A stretch of 64,000 bases of DNA from Coturnix japonica (lineage: Eukaryota > Chordata > Aves > Galliformes > Phasianidae), in contig NC_029516.1 of assembly GCF_001577835.2 (NCBI RefSeq), positions 56,564,594-56,628,593 of the forward strand. Direction: 5' to 3'. Under the pieces are notes generated by a model. That model was not told where the DNA came from and did no database searches. It saw only the letters and a program-made list of their open reading frames with translations. Numbering within the stretch: position 1 is the first letter of the stretch; each line of letters opens with the position of its first letter. Made by a program: the position numbers and the translations under genes. Shown here one piece after another: positions 1 through 64,000 of the stretch.

Positions 1-3000
1 TTTAATAAAGCATATAGCAAATCTTAAGCTAAATAGAAAAAAAGGGCCTAAATATCATTTTACTACTGAGAAGTGACTAGTCAGAACCCAGACTGTAAAA
101 ACCATTCCACTGAGATGCACTGAGCTGCCAACCAACAAGAGGTGCTGGAAGAAGAGGCAGATCCAAGTGGCTTATCACTGCACAAATGAAAGACCTTAGA
201 CAACATGTAGTTCAGTGGATGTAGAGCCACCATGAGGGTGAAAGGCAAAACTGGCCTTCTGTGGTCAACCAGTGAGAAGCTGCACAAACACAGGGGCTTG
301 GTGTACATAAGGCAGCAGCTGTGAGGAGCCTGTTGTAGAATGGAGGAACATAAGAGTGGCCTCACTTATGGGCATTCAGTGTATTATTATAGTTATGAGC
401 CTACTGCTTTTTAATAAGCATTAATTTATCTGAAAGATGCACCCAATATGGCTCTCTGGATATCTACAGTGTGGGACTAACATGTAGGCTGGTCACTGTA
501 ATGAATATCACCAGTGAAATATAAGATGTGAGATACTTTACCCTAAATTGACTTTCGTATTGACCTCTAAACCCATTTGCTGAGGACTTACTTCAGCTCC
601 CTAAATGTATGTACCTAGTGCTGTCAGAGATGCCTGAAGTTACTGAGGCAGCCATATAGAGTAGATGGATTTGACACCAGAACTACTAGTGGCCCAGGCA
701 CTATAGGGGCAACGGGATGTGAGAGGTACCAGTGGGCACTCTCAGATGACTGTGTGTGATTATGTTTATGTAACTGAACTGAGATCAATGGCTAGACCTG
801 AAGTGAAAGCATGGCTGAGAATGATGAGTTTAGATACAGAAGATGGTACTGTACTCATGAAAAGAACTTTGTAAGTGCAGTCCATGACGAAGTGAAATAT
901 ATCCACAATGGAATTATTTTTCCTCGCTGAAGACAAGGACTGAGAGCTGTAACTCCAGGGTCTGTTTCTTTAACCCAGTACCTCTCATGGAGCTGCAGAT
1001 CCCTTGTCTCTGTTTACTCTCTTACATATAGCATATTCTAACTATTCTATGTTCTCCAGACTGTTCATGAGGCTTAATTAATGCTGTAAGTCTGTGTTAA
1101 CTGTCTCTAACAGTCATATTAAATGTTTAATTTTACCTTTTCATGTAACTTTCTGAGATAAAACAAAAGAAAAATGTTTTCCAGAAAATTCAATCCAGAA
1201 TCCTAGACATATAGAGCTTTTCCCAAGAAAATCTCTGAAAACACTCATTTAAAAGTCATCATTAATTTCCTGCCCTGTCCTGATCTGAAGTGACTGGAAG
1301 TTAAAATGACTTTGGAAATAGCAGGAACCTGCACTGTGTTCCTGTTACAGCCAATGCCTGTTCTGAAATGAGGACAGGGTGATGCCATTGCTGCAATTCA
1401 GCCATGTTGAGTACTTTATGTAAAAGATGGTATTTGTTAGCTGAGAGAAGGAATACGCAATTCCTGTCATTAAGTACTGTACAGAGGAAGAAAGTACTGA
1501 GTACTTGGCAAGTTCAAGGGTAACTTGAAAGTTATGAGGCCTGACTCAACTCACAGAATAAATGACAGAAAATTGGTAACCCTTGTTTCTTTGTGAGAAG
1601 CAGTAGGCCTCCAACAAAGGAGAGATTAATGGCTGATTATTGCAGGTTTGCTCTCTTTGTTTCCAGTGGATGGTGCTACCCTTGCAGTTGCATTTCCTGC
1701 AGTCCATGACCACTCATCTCTGTGTATCAATGTGACCCTCGTGGTTCATAGAAGGCTGAAAGGATTTCAATTTTTTCATTAAAGAGAGATAAACTAAAGA
1801 AAATTCTGTCTCCAATCGACAGGCATTATAGGAAGTAAGAAATCAATATGTGGTACTTCACATGCATCTCAATTATCTTCCAGAAGAGGAAGTGGATGTT
1901 TATAAACTGTGGATCTCTGACACAACGAGGGTATAATTTCCTGTTAAACCTAGCACTATGTGTGTGTAGGTTGTAGCTAAGAGGGACAGTCCCACTCCCC
2001 TGCCGGCAGCTGTGTGCTCCTGTTGCCTCATTTCCCCATTGCCTCATCTCCAATGATCATGGGGCTGCTGGAGGGTATTATTTCAACTGGCTATATCAGC
2101 AGAAATAAAGGACTTCCTGCTCTAAAATGAGTAGGATTCTCTGCTTAGGAAACTTAACTCTCCTATCCTACATAGTTACAGGTTTGTTTTGAGAAGGGGA
2201 ACAAAAGCTTCTGGTGAAAGGAGAAGAAAGAGAAAAAGGGCCCATCCTACTAGCAGCGGTCAGCAGCTACACCAGATTACACATAACAGGAAACTATACC
2301 ATTAGTATGTCAAAGAAATTAGTCCAGTGAATTATACGATTATAATTACACTGCAGTTACACTATGAACAAGGGATTTAACAGAGGAAATACCAGTCTGA
2401 GAACCTGATACATTTTATTCCATCTATTCAGATGAGGCAGTAGCATTTTAGTCAAGGTAAACAGTAATAATATATTGTAGTATAAACCAAGATTAGAGCG
2501 CCCCTGTGCAAGCAGGCAGTATTGCACACTCCAAAGGGTCTCTAAGGAAACAAAGCATCAAGAAAAAGAATTAACACTCCAAGACACTGATTATGAACTC
2601 TGTCTTTGCCACTGCAATAACTTCAACATTGTCTCAGAAACATTACTAGAAGTTTTTTAATCCCCTATGCTATTATTTCTCATAATATACAATGTTTATT
2701 TTTGAGTACAGGAAGTGCCTGGAGGATTTTGACAATGGAACAAGTGAATTGTGATCAGGCTGAAAACAAAGCTAGAAAAAATATCTTGAAAAAAATCCCA
2801 GCTGCTGGTGCTGAGATATCCAGTTATGGTTTTCAAGGATCTCTGGGACTAGACATCTACAGTCATGTTTTTGAAATTCTGCAGACTTCTAATGAGATAG
2901 ACCAATTACACTAAAATTAATCTCCCATGTTTAACAGAAAAATAATATATTTGTATTAGGAAACGCACCAGAAATGTAATTCTGAGCAGATCCAAGTATT

Positions 3001-6000
3001 AGTTTATAATGATTATCTCATTGACCAACACTGAAAATGCCACACCAGGTTGATACACTAAAATTTGCTGTGGCAAATCACATGTTTCTTATAAACTGCT
3101 GAGGTAGATTTCATATGCTTAATCAGATCTGGACTGAAAAAATCTCTTTGTTGTGCTGCGTCAGGCAGTCACAACCAGACAGTCTGCTGTATAACTGAGC
3201 ATGGGTAAACCCAGTGTGAGTCTTGCTTACCTAGGTACAGCTCAGGTGAGCAGCAGTTCCCAGTTTCACCTGTGGACGTAAGAACAAAAATCTGGGCTAC
3301 AGTGTCTCTCTCCTGGCTGCAGATTCCCTTTTCAAGATTCCTCTTAAAAACAGAATGAAATGAGCTCTGTCTTTCTTGAAGTCAGTGGCAAAATTCCCAT
3401 CACTTTTCCCTTCTTAACAACCCACATCTTAATATATATTTTTTCTGATTGATTCGGCAAAGCGGCGGGAAGAAAGAAGCTGATCTTCCTCTTCCTGTCA
3501 TTTTGCCTGCTGCCCTGACCTAGGGATTCACTCTTGACTTTGGTGCTGAGTGCCTCAGTGCTCTGGAATTTACTGTGAGAAAGGAAACACTGTGATTGCT
3601 ATAGGACACCATGGGGCATGTGTTGCTTACACAGTAATGTCACTCTTTGGGTCATTGTGAGGCAGAAGGTAAAGGTGACAAGTGGTGTTTATCTGTCAAT
3701 GATATCTTGTACATGCCTTGAAGTGTCTCCAAACTGACCGCCATGGGAAAAAGAAATGCACTCTACGCTTTAATCTTTCCTTGTCTTGTTACGTAGTGTA
3801 AGATTCCATTTGTGGACGCTACGTCTATACAACAAATATTTCTCATCACTTCTCAACTAAGGTCATGTCTTATTTACATAGCAGAAAAGAACAGAGTGGG
3901 AAAATCTGTTTCCTAGCAGCCTGCAGTGTAAGGCTGCAATTAAACTGAGCTAGTCAGGTGAGTATCTTATGTATATATATATTATGTATATACATACTGA
4001 AGATAAAAAGAACAACCTTCACAAATCAGCTGGGGACTTAAACCCAACAGATATCCTGAGATGCAGCATTCTTCTAAGCTGAGGTTTCTTTTTCCTCTCT
4101 TGCAAAAATAGAATTCGTGCATTTTTCTGTTGAATGTTTTTAGGCTTCCATTTGTCATTATGATTGGAATCATTTCTTTATTATATTTGTTGGTAGAAAT
4201 TTTGCTTTTCAGATTATCAGTGATATCAAAAGAAACGGAAGTTTCAAGATCTAGAATGGCCTTTGTTAAACAGAGCATGTGGCAAATGCAGAAGCTACGA
4301 TATAATGCAGAACTATGATATAATTCTGCTGCAGACACAGAGAGCATGATTTTCAAGATTTCTGTTGGTGGAAGGGGAAGCAGGATTTGAATGGGGTTTG
4401 TGCATTGTCAAGCCTTATTCCAACATCCCCCCTGGGAAAGATCACTTACTGGTCCTTCCTGATGAGAAGGAAGGCTCCATCTACTGCTGCATCATGATTG
4501 TCCTCAGACTCAATTAAGTAGCTGTTTCCCAGGTGTTACAAAACTCCATATGCTGTAAGTGGTTTCCTCTTACGTAAGTTTTGAAAACTTTGATTTCTTT
4601 ATCAATACAAAATAAGATGTTCTTCATTCTTCAGTGAAAATGCATAGATACAACAACATACTAAGCAGTCCAGCCACCCATCTACATGGGATAGGAAAAA
4701 TCATACTTTGCAATCCAACTGTAATTCATTTTTAATTATTTTGGTGAATTAAAGCTGTTCCAAATACAAGACTAAAAAGAGATAATTCTAGCAGTTTGGT
4801 AATGAGAACATTCCCGTACAAGATGACAGGCATATTCAAGACTGACTTGAATTTAACAAAATGGAGAAACCTAAGTGTATGCCATATTCTAGTTGAATGT
4901 TCTGGCTACAAGCTGCATGCTATTTTGAGCTGCGTATCAGCATTTTGGAGGTTAGTTCTAGATTTTGTTCTGTGTGGACTTGGAATCCTTCCCTGTTCTC
5001 CTCTAAGCTGATCATTCCTGCCCAGCATCTTTCTTCTGATAGATCTGCTTTTCTCAATATCTATAAGATATTTCATTGGAAATTTCTGAAATGGTTCAGT
5101 TAAAGATGTAACTCTGAGTTCTCCTAGGAATCTGTCCAGATCCTGTGGATGTTGACAAACTAAAGATATTTCTCTGGTAACAAACAGACAGTGGCTTACT
5201 ACAGTAGAGACTGAAGTCAGTGAGAGAGTTCAGTTCTAGGAATAGCAGCAACTATGAGGTTATGGACGCAAACCTACTAGCTGCAACAGCAAATAAGGGC
5301 TTTGGATATATACAACCAAGGGAATTTATTAGAAAGAGATGAGAGAATGATTTAATTATCTGATGCCTTGGTTAGTTGCTTGGAAACTGCTGAAGGAGTT
5401 GGACAGAGTTAAAATATGATGTATTTTGGAGAAAGACAAGATTAATGGGACAGTAATGGAGGTTAAGAACTCAAAGAACTTATTTTTGGACCCTGAAGTG
5501 GTTGAGACAAGGGTTTCTGACAGCACACAAAAGCTAGAGTGTGGTGGGTATAAGCTGCTCAGAAGGCATTCACTTTACAGAAGATCAAAATACATGGTCA
5601 CAAGCCAAGTTAAGGAAGGAGAATATCAAGGTATGAGAAAGGACATTTTTACCCAGAGACATGAGGCAGCTTGTGAAAATGTGAGGAGTGCTTTTAGCAG
5701 TAGGGTAAATTAATAAAAGAAGGGATGGGGAATACAGAGCTTCTAGTTCTACCTACTGAGGTAGAGTAGGTGGGCTAGAAAGAAAATGGAGCTCAGTTTT
5801 TTTCACCCTGTGATTTCTACAGAGGTTTCAGTTCAGTCATCTATCAAGCAGGCTGACAGCTGAGTCAGAAGGAGGCCCAGGCCCTTTCATTTGCTCAGGA
5901 GTTTTGTCTCCAGCACCTAAGAGCAAAGTACTTCCTCGTCTGGTTCAACAGCTTCACAAGATGAGCTGTAGTCAGACTAGCTGAATGACTGTCATATATA

Positions 6001-6783
6001 CTGTATCTCACATGTACTTCAAGAAAAAAAAGTTGTTAAAAATCCCAGACTCACAGAATGAAACAAAAGGTGCAATTACTAACAGTACTTATGCAGGTTA
6101 GGTGATCAGATAATTACAAGAATGCTTAGACATCTCTGTGATCCAGAAAGCCAAAGAGCAGAGATGACTAAAATGTATCAAAAATGAATGGATGAAGAAG
6201 GTCGCTCTCTTACTCCTTTTCATTTTTTTCCTTCTTTTTTAACCAGTCATTGGACAATTCGAGCAGTTATTGATCAAAATCAACCGGATCTGATGATTTG
6301 GAAAAAAAAAAAAAAAAAAAAAGGAAAAAAAAAGAAAAAGAATTTGGAATTCTTAGGGCTGTGCCTGTCCAAAAGAGACTGCAAAAAGTAAATGCAAAGT
6401 ACCAGAGAACTGTAGCCACCACTGATTGACAATGGTCCAGAAAGACTTGTTTGTTATTATTTTCTTCTGGAATTAGAGGAAAACACACATGAGCTTTGTT
6501 TTCTCCTTCTGTATGAAGCACAGCAGGTGCTTCAGGCATGTTTTCACCTGGGAGTTAGACTGAAACAACATATGGCTTATTTTCTTATGAAATTAATTGT
6601 TTTCCTTACCATTGCTATTGCTAAGGTACACTGAGACACCACAGCCCAAATGTAGTCCAGTGGGTTTTAAAAACTGGATTCCAGTTAGTTTACAGAGAAG
6701 TTGTGTCACTGGGATTTTTGATCAGAGTAGAAGAGAATGTAACACAGAATCAACCAGTTTCAACTCCACCTACCACAGGCAGG
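1..6783. other. Intergenic stretch without a recognisable gene
   Basis: Open frames here are short and match nothing I know. In mammals the neighbour on this side of MYBPC1 is SPIC; I looked for its ETS domain and did not find it. Visible items are a poly-A tract (6302-6339) and a motif-dense patch at 3450-3500 (GGCGGGAAG, CTTCCTCTTCCTGT). No CpG island. Confidence 0.6.
6302..6339 (+). repeat. A-rich simple repeat
   Basis: Twenty-one consecutive A followed by interrupted A runs, with no retroelement body recognised on its left. Confidence 0.9.
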
Positions 6784-6788
6784 AAAAA
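6784..6788 (-). terminator. Pol III T-tract terminator of tRNA-Val
   Basis: TTTTT on the minus strand, 4 nt past the end of the tRNA-Val gene, the standard Pol III stop signal. Confidence 0.75.
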
Positions 6789-6792
6789 TGAT

Positions 6793-6864
6793 GTTTCTGC
6801 CTGGGATTGAACCAGGGACCTTTCGCGTGTGAGGCGAACGTGATAACTGCTACACTACAGAAAC
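6793..6864 (-). tRNA. tRNA-Val (anticodon CAC)
   Basis: The 72-nt minus-strand sequence folds as a full cloverleaf: acceptor GTTTCTG/CAGAAAC (7 bp), anticodon stem TTCGC/GCGAA with loop CTCACAC (anticodon CAC, reads GUG valine), and T-stem CCTGG/CCAGG. The internal Pol III A box (TAGTGTAGCAG) and B box (GGTTCAATCCC) fit their consensus. A run of five T on the gene strand (complement of 6784-6788) follows within 5 nt and would end Pol III transcription. There is no intron, and CCA is not encoded. One oddity: position 18 is A instead of the near-universal G that contacts position 55. It may be a working gene or a slightly drifted copy. Confidence 0.92.
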
Positions 6865-7776
6865 CTGGCTGGTGCTAAAATAAAGTGAGTTATACAGCTA
6901 TAAAGTAAGGATAGAAGAGAGTGAAATGGTGAACAAATTTTCACTCCACTGTTTCAATTTATTGAAAGTTGAAAGGCTTTTTGCTTGCACTCTCGGTAGA
7001 ACCAAAGAAGCACATGTCCTACAAAGGCAACTATAATAATGTCATTTTTTTTTCTTACATACAACCCATCTTTTTCCTCTGCTACCTAATGGATCTCACA
7101 GAGCTGTTTCAGTTTTTCTAGCCCTCGTTATACTCAGGCTATAATATATACCAGGGCATGGGCTGACACGTTGCCCCGTGGGAACTCTTAGCATGCTCCC
7201 TGCTGGTTTATGCCAACTAGTACTCTTCCATATCTGCTTAAGCATAGCTCAGGGACATGGCAGCAACCATTCCCTGTAAAAATTTTAGTTTCACTCTGCT
7301 TTTTCTAAGGGTAGAGAGGAAGTTTTTGCTTTATAGATGAGAGCTATGCTCTTTCACTTGGCCTCAGAGCCAGTGAGTGGTCTGAGCGCTGATTTGTTCA
7401 GTAGTATAAAGGTCATATTTGAACTCAGTATCACCTTCTGGAACACTTTTCATCCTATTCCTCCAGGGATCAAAGAGCATGCATAGATCTTTGATCCTTT
7501 CTCACTGCAAGACTGGGATGTCCTCTCTGTAACCCACCTCATTCTACTTTGTAACTGTATTTACTGATTATATTAACAGGACTTGCCAAAAACATACTTC
7601 ACAGGACTCTGTGGCATATGGTGGGTGAAATGCAAAGGAAAGTGTCCTTATGTCTTACAGAGTTGCTCAATAAATAGCATGGTAGAAAGAATCAGCAGTT
7701 GCACTTCATCCCCCTTTGGTTCCAGCCATTGCAGTTTAGTGCCAGGACAAGGTCAGAAAAAAAGGGAAGCAGGAGG
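6865..7776. other. Intergenic spacer between tRNA-Val and CR1
   Basis: Plain AT-rich sequence with no gene or repeat I can recognise. Confidence 0.5.
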
Positions 7777-8556
7777 TCATAGAATCACAGAATTGCCTGG
7801 GTTGAAAAGGATCTTAAAGATCACCTAGTTTCAACCCTCCCGGGGCTGCCAAGAACTAGACCAGGCTGCCCAGAGCCACATCCAGCCTGGCCTTGAATGT
7901 ATCCAGGGATGGGGCATCCACAGCCTCCTTGGGCAACCTGTTCCAGTGCGTCACCACCCTGAGTGAAAAAAATTCCACCTAATATCTAACCTAAATCTCC
8001 CGTTTCAGTTTAAAACCATTCCTCCTTGCCCTATCACTATCAGCCTATGTAAACAGCCATTCCCCCTCCTGCTTATATGCTTCCTTAAGTACTGGAAAGC
8101 CACAATGAGGTCTCCCCAGAAACCTTCTCTTCTCCAAGCTAAACAATCCCAGTTCCCTCAACCCTTCTTCATAGGAGAGGTGCTTCAGCCCTCATCTCAG
8201 TGGCTCTCCTCTGGACCATTTCCAAGAGCTACATGTCTTTCTTGTGCTGGGGTCCCCAGGCCTGGACACAGTACTCCAGATGGAGCCTCACAAGAGCAGC
8301 CCAGAACACAGTTGGCCTTCTGTGCTGCAAGCACACACTGCTGGCTCATGTCCAGCTTCTCGTCCACCAGGAGCCCCAAGTCCTTCTCTGCAGGGCTGCT
8401 CTCAAGGGCTTCTTTGCCCAGTCTGTAAAAATACCAGGGATTGTCCCAGCCCAAGTGAAAAAGCTTGTACTTGGTCTTGTTGAAACTCATTAGGTTCACA
8501 TGGACCCACTTCTTCAGCCAATCTAGGTCCCTCTGGTTTGTTCCCTTCCCTGGTGA
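7777..8556 (-). mobile_element. CR1 LINE fragment, 5'-truncated
   Basis: Reading leftward on the minus strand, the element ends at its 3' terminus with ATTCTGTGATTCTATGA. It contains CR1 landmarks such as the complement of GGTCTCCCCAGAAACC and of CCTGGACACAGTACTCCAG. A minus-strand frame at about 8197-8499 resembles the C-terminal part of CR1 ORF2 ([19 protein letters not shown], then [17 protein letters not shown]). It is broken and inactive. The right border is approximate, where similarity fades. Confidence 0.92.
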
Positions 8557-9933
8557 AAAATGGTATCTGCAGTGTTATTAGGTCTGTGCATGCACTGATT
8601 TTCTGGTGCCACAACAATCCAAAATCCCCTGTTAACTATTTAAGGCAGCATCCTGTTTGCTTGCCAAGGACAGGAATTTTTTCAGTGATACAAGGAGGCT
8701 TACCTAAACAGTAATATGAAACCACAAAGAAAAAAAACCTTTTGTATTGCTTGAGCAGGATTCTGTAGGAAGCAATTTTGCATTTCTCTCTATTTTATAG
8801 GTATATTAATTAGTCAAATAATAAAACACCATAGTGATATGCTGGAAAACAACAACAACAACAATAACAACAACAAAACACCGATATGGAGAAGAAATAC
8901 GACACGATAATCTGGTCTTTTAAAGAAAGAAATGAAATGACTACTCCTTGTAAGATACGTGTGAAATGGCTAAATATCTGAAAGCATAGTAAAGGAAGCA
9001 ATTGTGCACTGGATAGAGAATAAAAAGGCAAATAACTACTCTTTCATCCCAAATTCCTATGCAAAGATGCAAAACATGGTTTATACACATTAGTGTATTT
9101 AGACAGTGTCTAATAGCCTGGTTCTCACTAACACGCAATCATGATATAAACGCATCCCTGTGTATTAAAAGTGTGAAACCCTTCAGGACCCCTTTATCTA
9201 TTACACTACAATTTTCTCTTGAAATTCTGAAAATGTGTAAAAAAATAAATCCTGGTACCCTCTGATGAACTTGACCTGTATTTCTATTTTCTACAAATTC
9301 ACAGTTTAAGTAGGAGCTTAAGAGGAGTATAGCTCAATGGCTTACTTTAGTGACTCAGTACGTGTGCTGAGGTTGGATTTCCATTCCTTCTGTCATTTTT
9401 CCTGGTTTGGTAAAAGCAAAGAGTATTTCATCTCCTGGATAGATGGAAAGGAGATTTTATCTCCCAGCAGTGACAACTCCAGTTATTGAGGTAGTAGTGC
9501 TGAAAGGAGCTCTATGGGATCTAGATAAGCCAAAATGCAAATGTCTCTTCCTCAGCAACACTTAAACAAGGAAAGGATCCCAGAAAGTGCAGAAATATAA
9601 GCAGAATGGAGGCATGGAGGGTCTTCACCACTCCAAACAGGAGCACGATAATCATTTTTACTTCCTTAATACCACAAGGCTCTCTCCTATTCACTCCATT
9701 TCTGCATCCCACTTTCTCTCCAAGGAAGCACGTGAAGTTTAACTGAAAACATTCTGCTCTTACTTATTTGTCCCTCTTACATTGTGGAAAAGGGAGTTAA
9801 AGTATTCAAGAAGTCCCTATTAGTTCTGCAGGCAGAATAGGCTCTTAATAGCTTGGCAGTCGCTTTTCAACCTCTATCTGCGTGTGTATGCATGTCTGCA
9901 TGCTACAAAGAGAGACACAGAGAGTGAGGGCTG
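8557..9933. other. Upstream flank of MYBPC1
   Basis: Contains an (AAC)n tract at 8848-8880. No coding exon recognised. The last few hundred bases may hold distal promoter elements, but I can point to no specific site before the E-box at 9934. Confidence 0.5.
8848..8880 (+). repeat. (AAC)n microsatellite
   Basis: About ten AAC units with one AAT interruption. Confidence 0.9.
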
Positions 9934-10255
9934 CAGCTGAATTTAGAAAGTTATAGATGTTCTCATCAGCCCCATGCAATGCAGCAGAGATTCCTTCCAA
10001 AAGCCAAGGGAGCAGAGGCTGCAGACAACAGATGTGAGAGGGGTTCCCATAACTGTCAATTTTCAAAGTGTTTGCATTGAAAAGAGAGGAGGTGCTATTT
10101 TGATTGATATTTCAGATGCAGTATAAAAAGCAGAGGAATTCTTCTCACCCTCTGCTTGTCATACTGATCTGCATACTCTCTCAGCTGGACTTGGGGCTAC
10201 TACTTACTGCATCTGAAAGGCTGAAACTCCCTAGGAATAAAGAAACCTTATAAAA
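9934..10255 (+). promoter_or_regulatory. MYBPC1: Likely core promoter and 5' UTR of MYBPC1
   Basis: A TATAAAA box lies at 10123-10129. E-boxes lie at 9934-9939 (CAGCTG), 10029-10034 (CAGATG) and 10114-10119 (CAGATG, just upstream of the TATA box), which suits a muscle gene driven by MyoD-family factors. A TATA-directed start would fall near 10150-10162, where TCATACT fits an initiator with its A at 10162. No ATG occurs between there and 10256, so the 5' UTR would be about 95-105 nt. Alternative: the run ending CTCTCTCAG at 10185 could be a 3' splice site joining this exon to an upstream non-coding exon; sequence alone does not decide this. Confidence 0.6.
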
Positions 10256-61990
<51,735 letters not shown>

Positions 61991-63007
61991 GTAAGTGACA
62001 ACAGCTGTGGTATGTTACTCAAAGTGAAAATACATGAGACCTCCATTATTTCTCTGGGGTGTCAGCTGCACTCACCTTAGGGTGATTAATCAGTAGCATC
62101 AGCAGGATTGTGTTCAGTCTCCTCTTCAGTTTGTATTTCAGATCCCACTCATTTTTGTAGTTTAACCTACTTTACTTGCAATGTGAATACCAAATCAAAA
62201 ACTATATAATCTGTTGCAGTTCAGGTAAAGACAAATTAATGCCTTTCCTCTTCTTTTCGCTATATGAAAAGTGGAAGCAACAAAGTGAGTGTGAATGGAT
62301 TGATGGATGGATGAACAAGAAATAATAAATTGATATAAGTGTGATCCAGATTGCATGTAAGTTGGCTGGGTTTTAGGGACAAGAGGTCCTCAACGTAATC
62401 TCTATCTTGACTTATTACTAATTGGCTACTTCAAGTACCAGTTCACATTACAGGTGGACAGCCTTCCCAGCAACTGGCTACAGAAATTATCTAGGCATAT
62501 AAACTTCATTTCTAAATATTGAATTTCCCCAAACTTTCAAGCTAGTTAGATAAAGGATCTTTAACTATGCCTATCTGTCATAAAACTATACAGAACTGAA
62601 GGAGAATGATAAAGATGTAAGAGACAGAATAAAGTCATGAAAGTAAAATAGCAAGGAATGGGGAAACAACCTATATTTTAGAACCAAGGGCTTTGGCAAT
62701 TAGGCAGAGTAATCTAGTATTTTTCAACAGATTTTATTCCGAGTTGACATCAAATTAAATCTGTTTTCAAAAGTAACTCCCAAGTGCAAAAAAAGTGACT
62801 AAAAAGTGTTAAAAAAGTGACTGCTAACTCCTGGTTAAGCACGGAATGGTCAAGACTGGTGTGTGCAATATCCAGCCTCAGTGGGCAAACATCAAACAGT
62901 GGACCTCCAGCAATGTCAAGTGTTTTGAGAAATGAGACTTTTTAATGTTAATTTCTGTTAGTTGCTGCTCTTCGCTGTGTTGTAAAACAGGTGATAAGTT
63001 CAAGGCT

Positions 63008-63026
63008 TTATTATTATTATTATTTT
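63008..63026 (+). repeat. (ATT)n microsatellite
   Basis: About five ATT units in intron 23. Confidence 0.85.
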
Positions 63027-63460
63027 TCATAAAGGCATCTATTTCAATAGAAGAGTTTCATGACTACAATCCACAGTCTGGATACAAGAGGTAGAGGAGA
63101 GAACTTGTCATTCACAATGTCACATATTTCAGATTCAGTAAATCCAGGAAAACAATAATTCACAAAATTGGTCAGATACCACAGGAACAGAGTATCCTCA
63201 GCTCCAATCTGAGTGAGAGAGAGAGGGAGTGAAGAACACTGGCTTTTCTCAGGAGTATTCCACATGTGAGAGTATTGAGAAGAATATCTGTAAGGAACAG
63301 GAAAAGATGGCAAGAAGCTCAAAAGTGCGGAGAAGATTACCTTAAGGCAGACACAGCAGAAATGATAGGAAGGGTTTTCTCTGTATACTGCGAGGGAGCT
63401 GAGGAAACAGCTCAGGAAGAGTAAGCATACAGTGTCAGATCAAGGTGCAGCATTACTATA

Positions 63461-63545
63461 ATCATAGAGTCACAGAATCACCAATGCTAAAAAAGACCTC
63501 CAATATCATTTAGTCTGACCACCCACCTACAACAAATTGTTTCAT
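63461..63545 (-). mobile_element. CR1 3'-end fragment in intron 23
   Basis: Contains TCATAGAGTCACAGAATCAC, AAAAAAGACCTCCAATATCA and CTGACCACCCACCTACAAC, an inverted CR1 3' tail of the same general subfamily as the nested piece at 20386-20480. About 85 bp, non-coding. Confidence 0.82.
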
Positions 63546-64000
63546 TTGCACAGTCAAGAGGTAAAAAGGGAACTGAAAATGTGTATGTTGTATATCATGC
63601 TCTGTTTAGCATTTGTAGGATGATGGGGAAAAATTAAAAGTGTTTGTAATGTGTCACAGTCGTAAGATCCTTGACTTTATGGTATGTGATTGGTAGGTTA
63701 AGCAAAATGAGGGTGAGAAATGTATATATATACAATAATCCAAACTAAGGTGTTTAAAGGAATCTTCAAAATTTACCTTTCAAGGGCTGTTAGACAGATC
63801 ACTGTATACTTGTTCAATGGAACAATTATTTTCCCAGATGTGTTTGCAATATTAAACATATGTTTGTCATATGTATAAAACATCAGTGAGCATCATGTTA
63901 ATGTTCTTTAACTCAGTTAAAATACAATGGGTGCCACATATTTTGTATAAGTTTCTGAGTGTTGAAGTAAACCTATACATGCCTTCTGTATATGAATATA

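Larger units (their letters stand above)
61991..64000 (+). other. MYBPC1: MYBPC1 intron 23, running off the window
   Basis: No sequence encoding the next part of C7 (mammalian EDWIVANKD region) is found, so the intron is longer than 2.0 kb or contains a cassette I cannot recognise. It holds (ATT)n at 63008-63026 and a CR1 tail at 63461-63545. Confidence 0.7.

Noticed and set aside
2702-2914. Open frame considered as an exon of a neighbouring gene such as SPIC
   Set aside because: The residues do not resemble SPIC as I remember it and no ETS-domain exon is found nearby.
5426-5713. 95-codon plus-strand open frame in the upstream flank
   Set aside because: No recognisable domain, no flanking splice sites or regulatory context, and length within chance expectation for AT-rich DNA.
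8105-8499. Overlapping open frames on both strands near 8.1-8.5 kb
   Set aside because: All lie inside the CR1 fragment; the minus-strand frame is decayed CR1 ORF2, the others are shadows.
62270-62292. Tiny exon before GTGAGT in intron 23
   Set aside because: Only 13-14 nt, weak acceptor, would shift the frame and shares nothing with the C7 sequence.

Overview
The window is vertebrate nuclear DNA, almost certainly from a bird and probably galliform. The coding signal is split into many small exons with GT..AG introns. The only recognisable interspersed repeats are CR1 LINE fragments, the typical avian family, and no mammalian SINEs are visible. The sequence is AT-rich, with many simple repeats.

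The main content is one gene on the + strand, MYBPC1 (slow skeletal myosin-binding protein C). I traced 23 coding exons from an ATG at 10256 to 61990. All reading phases join without a frame break, giving 2374 nt, or 791 complete codons. The gene continues past the right edge: the domains C8, C9 and C10, most of C7 and the stop codon are not here. The visible protein runs as an acidic, proline-containing N-terminal extension (exons 1-7), Ig domain C1 (7-9), the M-motif (10-12), Ig domains C2 (13-14), C3 (15-16), C4 (17-18) and C5 (19-20), FnIII domain C6 (21-22) and the start of FnIII domain C7 (23). The cardiac-type C0 domain is absent, as expected for the slow skeletal paralogue.

Layout: 1-6.78 kb is intergenic with no gene I can recognise. 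A tRNA-Val(CAC) gene lies on the minus strand at 6793-6864. A 5'-truncated CR1 LINE occupies about 7.78-8.56 kb. A TATA box with E-boxes sits at about 9.93-10.13 kb, followed by the first coding exon. Intron 1 is 19.7 kb and holds a CR1 interrupted by a second CR1 fragment, an old CR1 relic, a 316-bp purine microsatellite, and a MEF2/E-box cluster near 15.7 kb. From 29.9 to 39.0 kb lie five very small exons (33-42 nt), all phase 1-1, so any can be skipped without shifting the frame. They carry the part of the protein known in mammals to vary by splicing and to be phosphorylated. From 41.5 to 62.0 kb the exons are denser and encode the Ig/FnIII modules, mostly two exons per domain.

The points most worth a second look are the microexon array with TGCATG (RBFOX-type) elements around it, a Trp-to-Arg replacement at a core FnIII position in C7, a 19-bp tandem duplication that copies the exon 22 splice donor, a perfect 12-bp hairpin between two cassette exons, and an A at position 18 of the tRNA. 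I found no evidence of a novel multi-gene system. Homology statements rest on remembered family sequences, not on a search.
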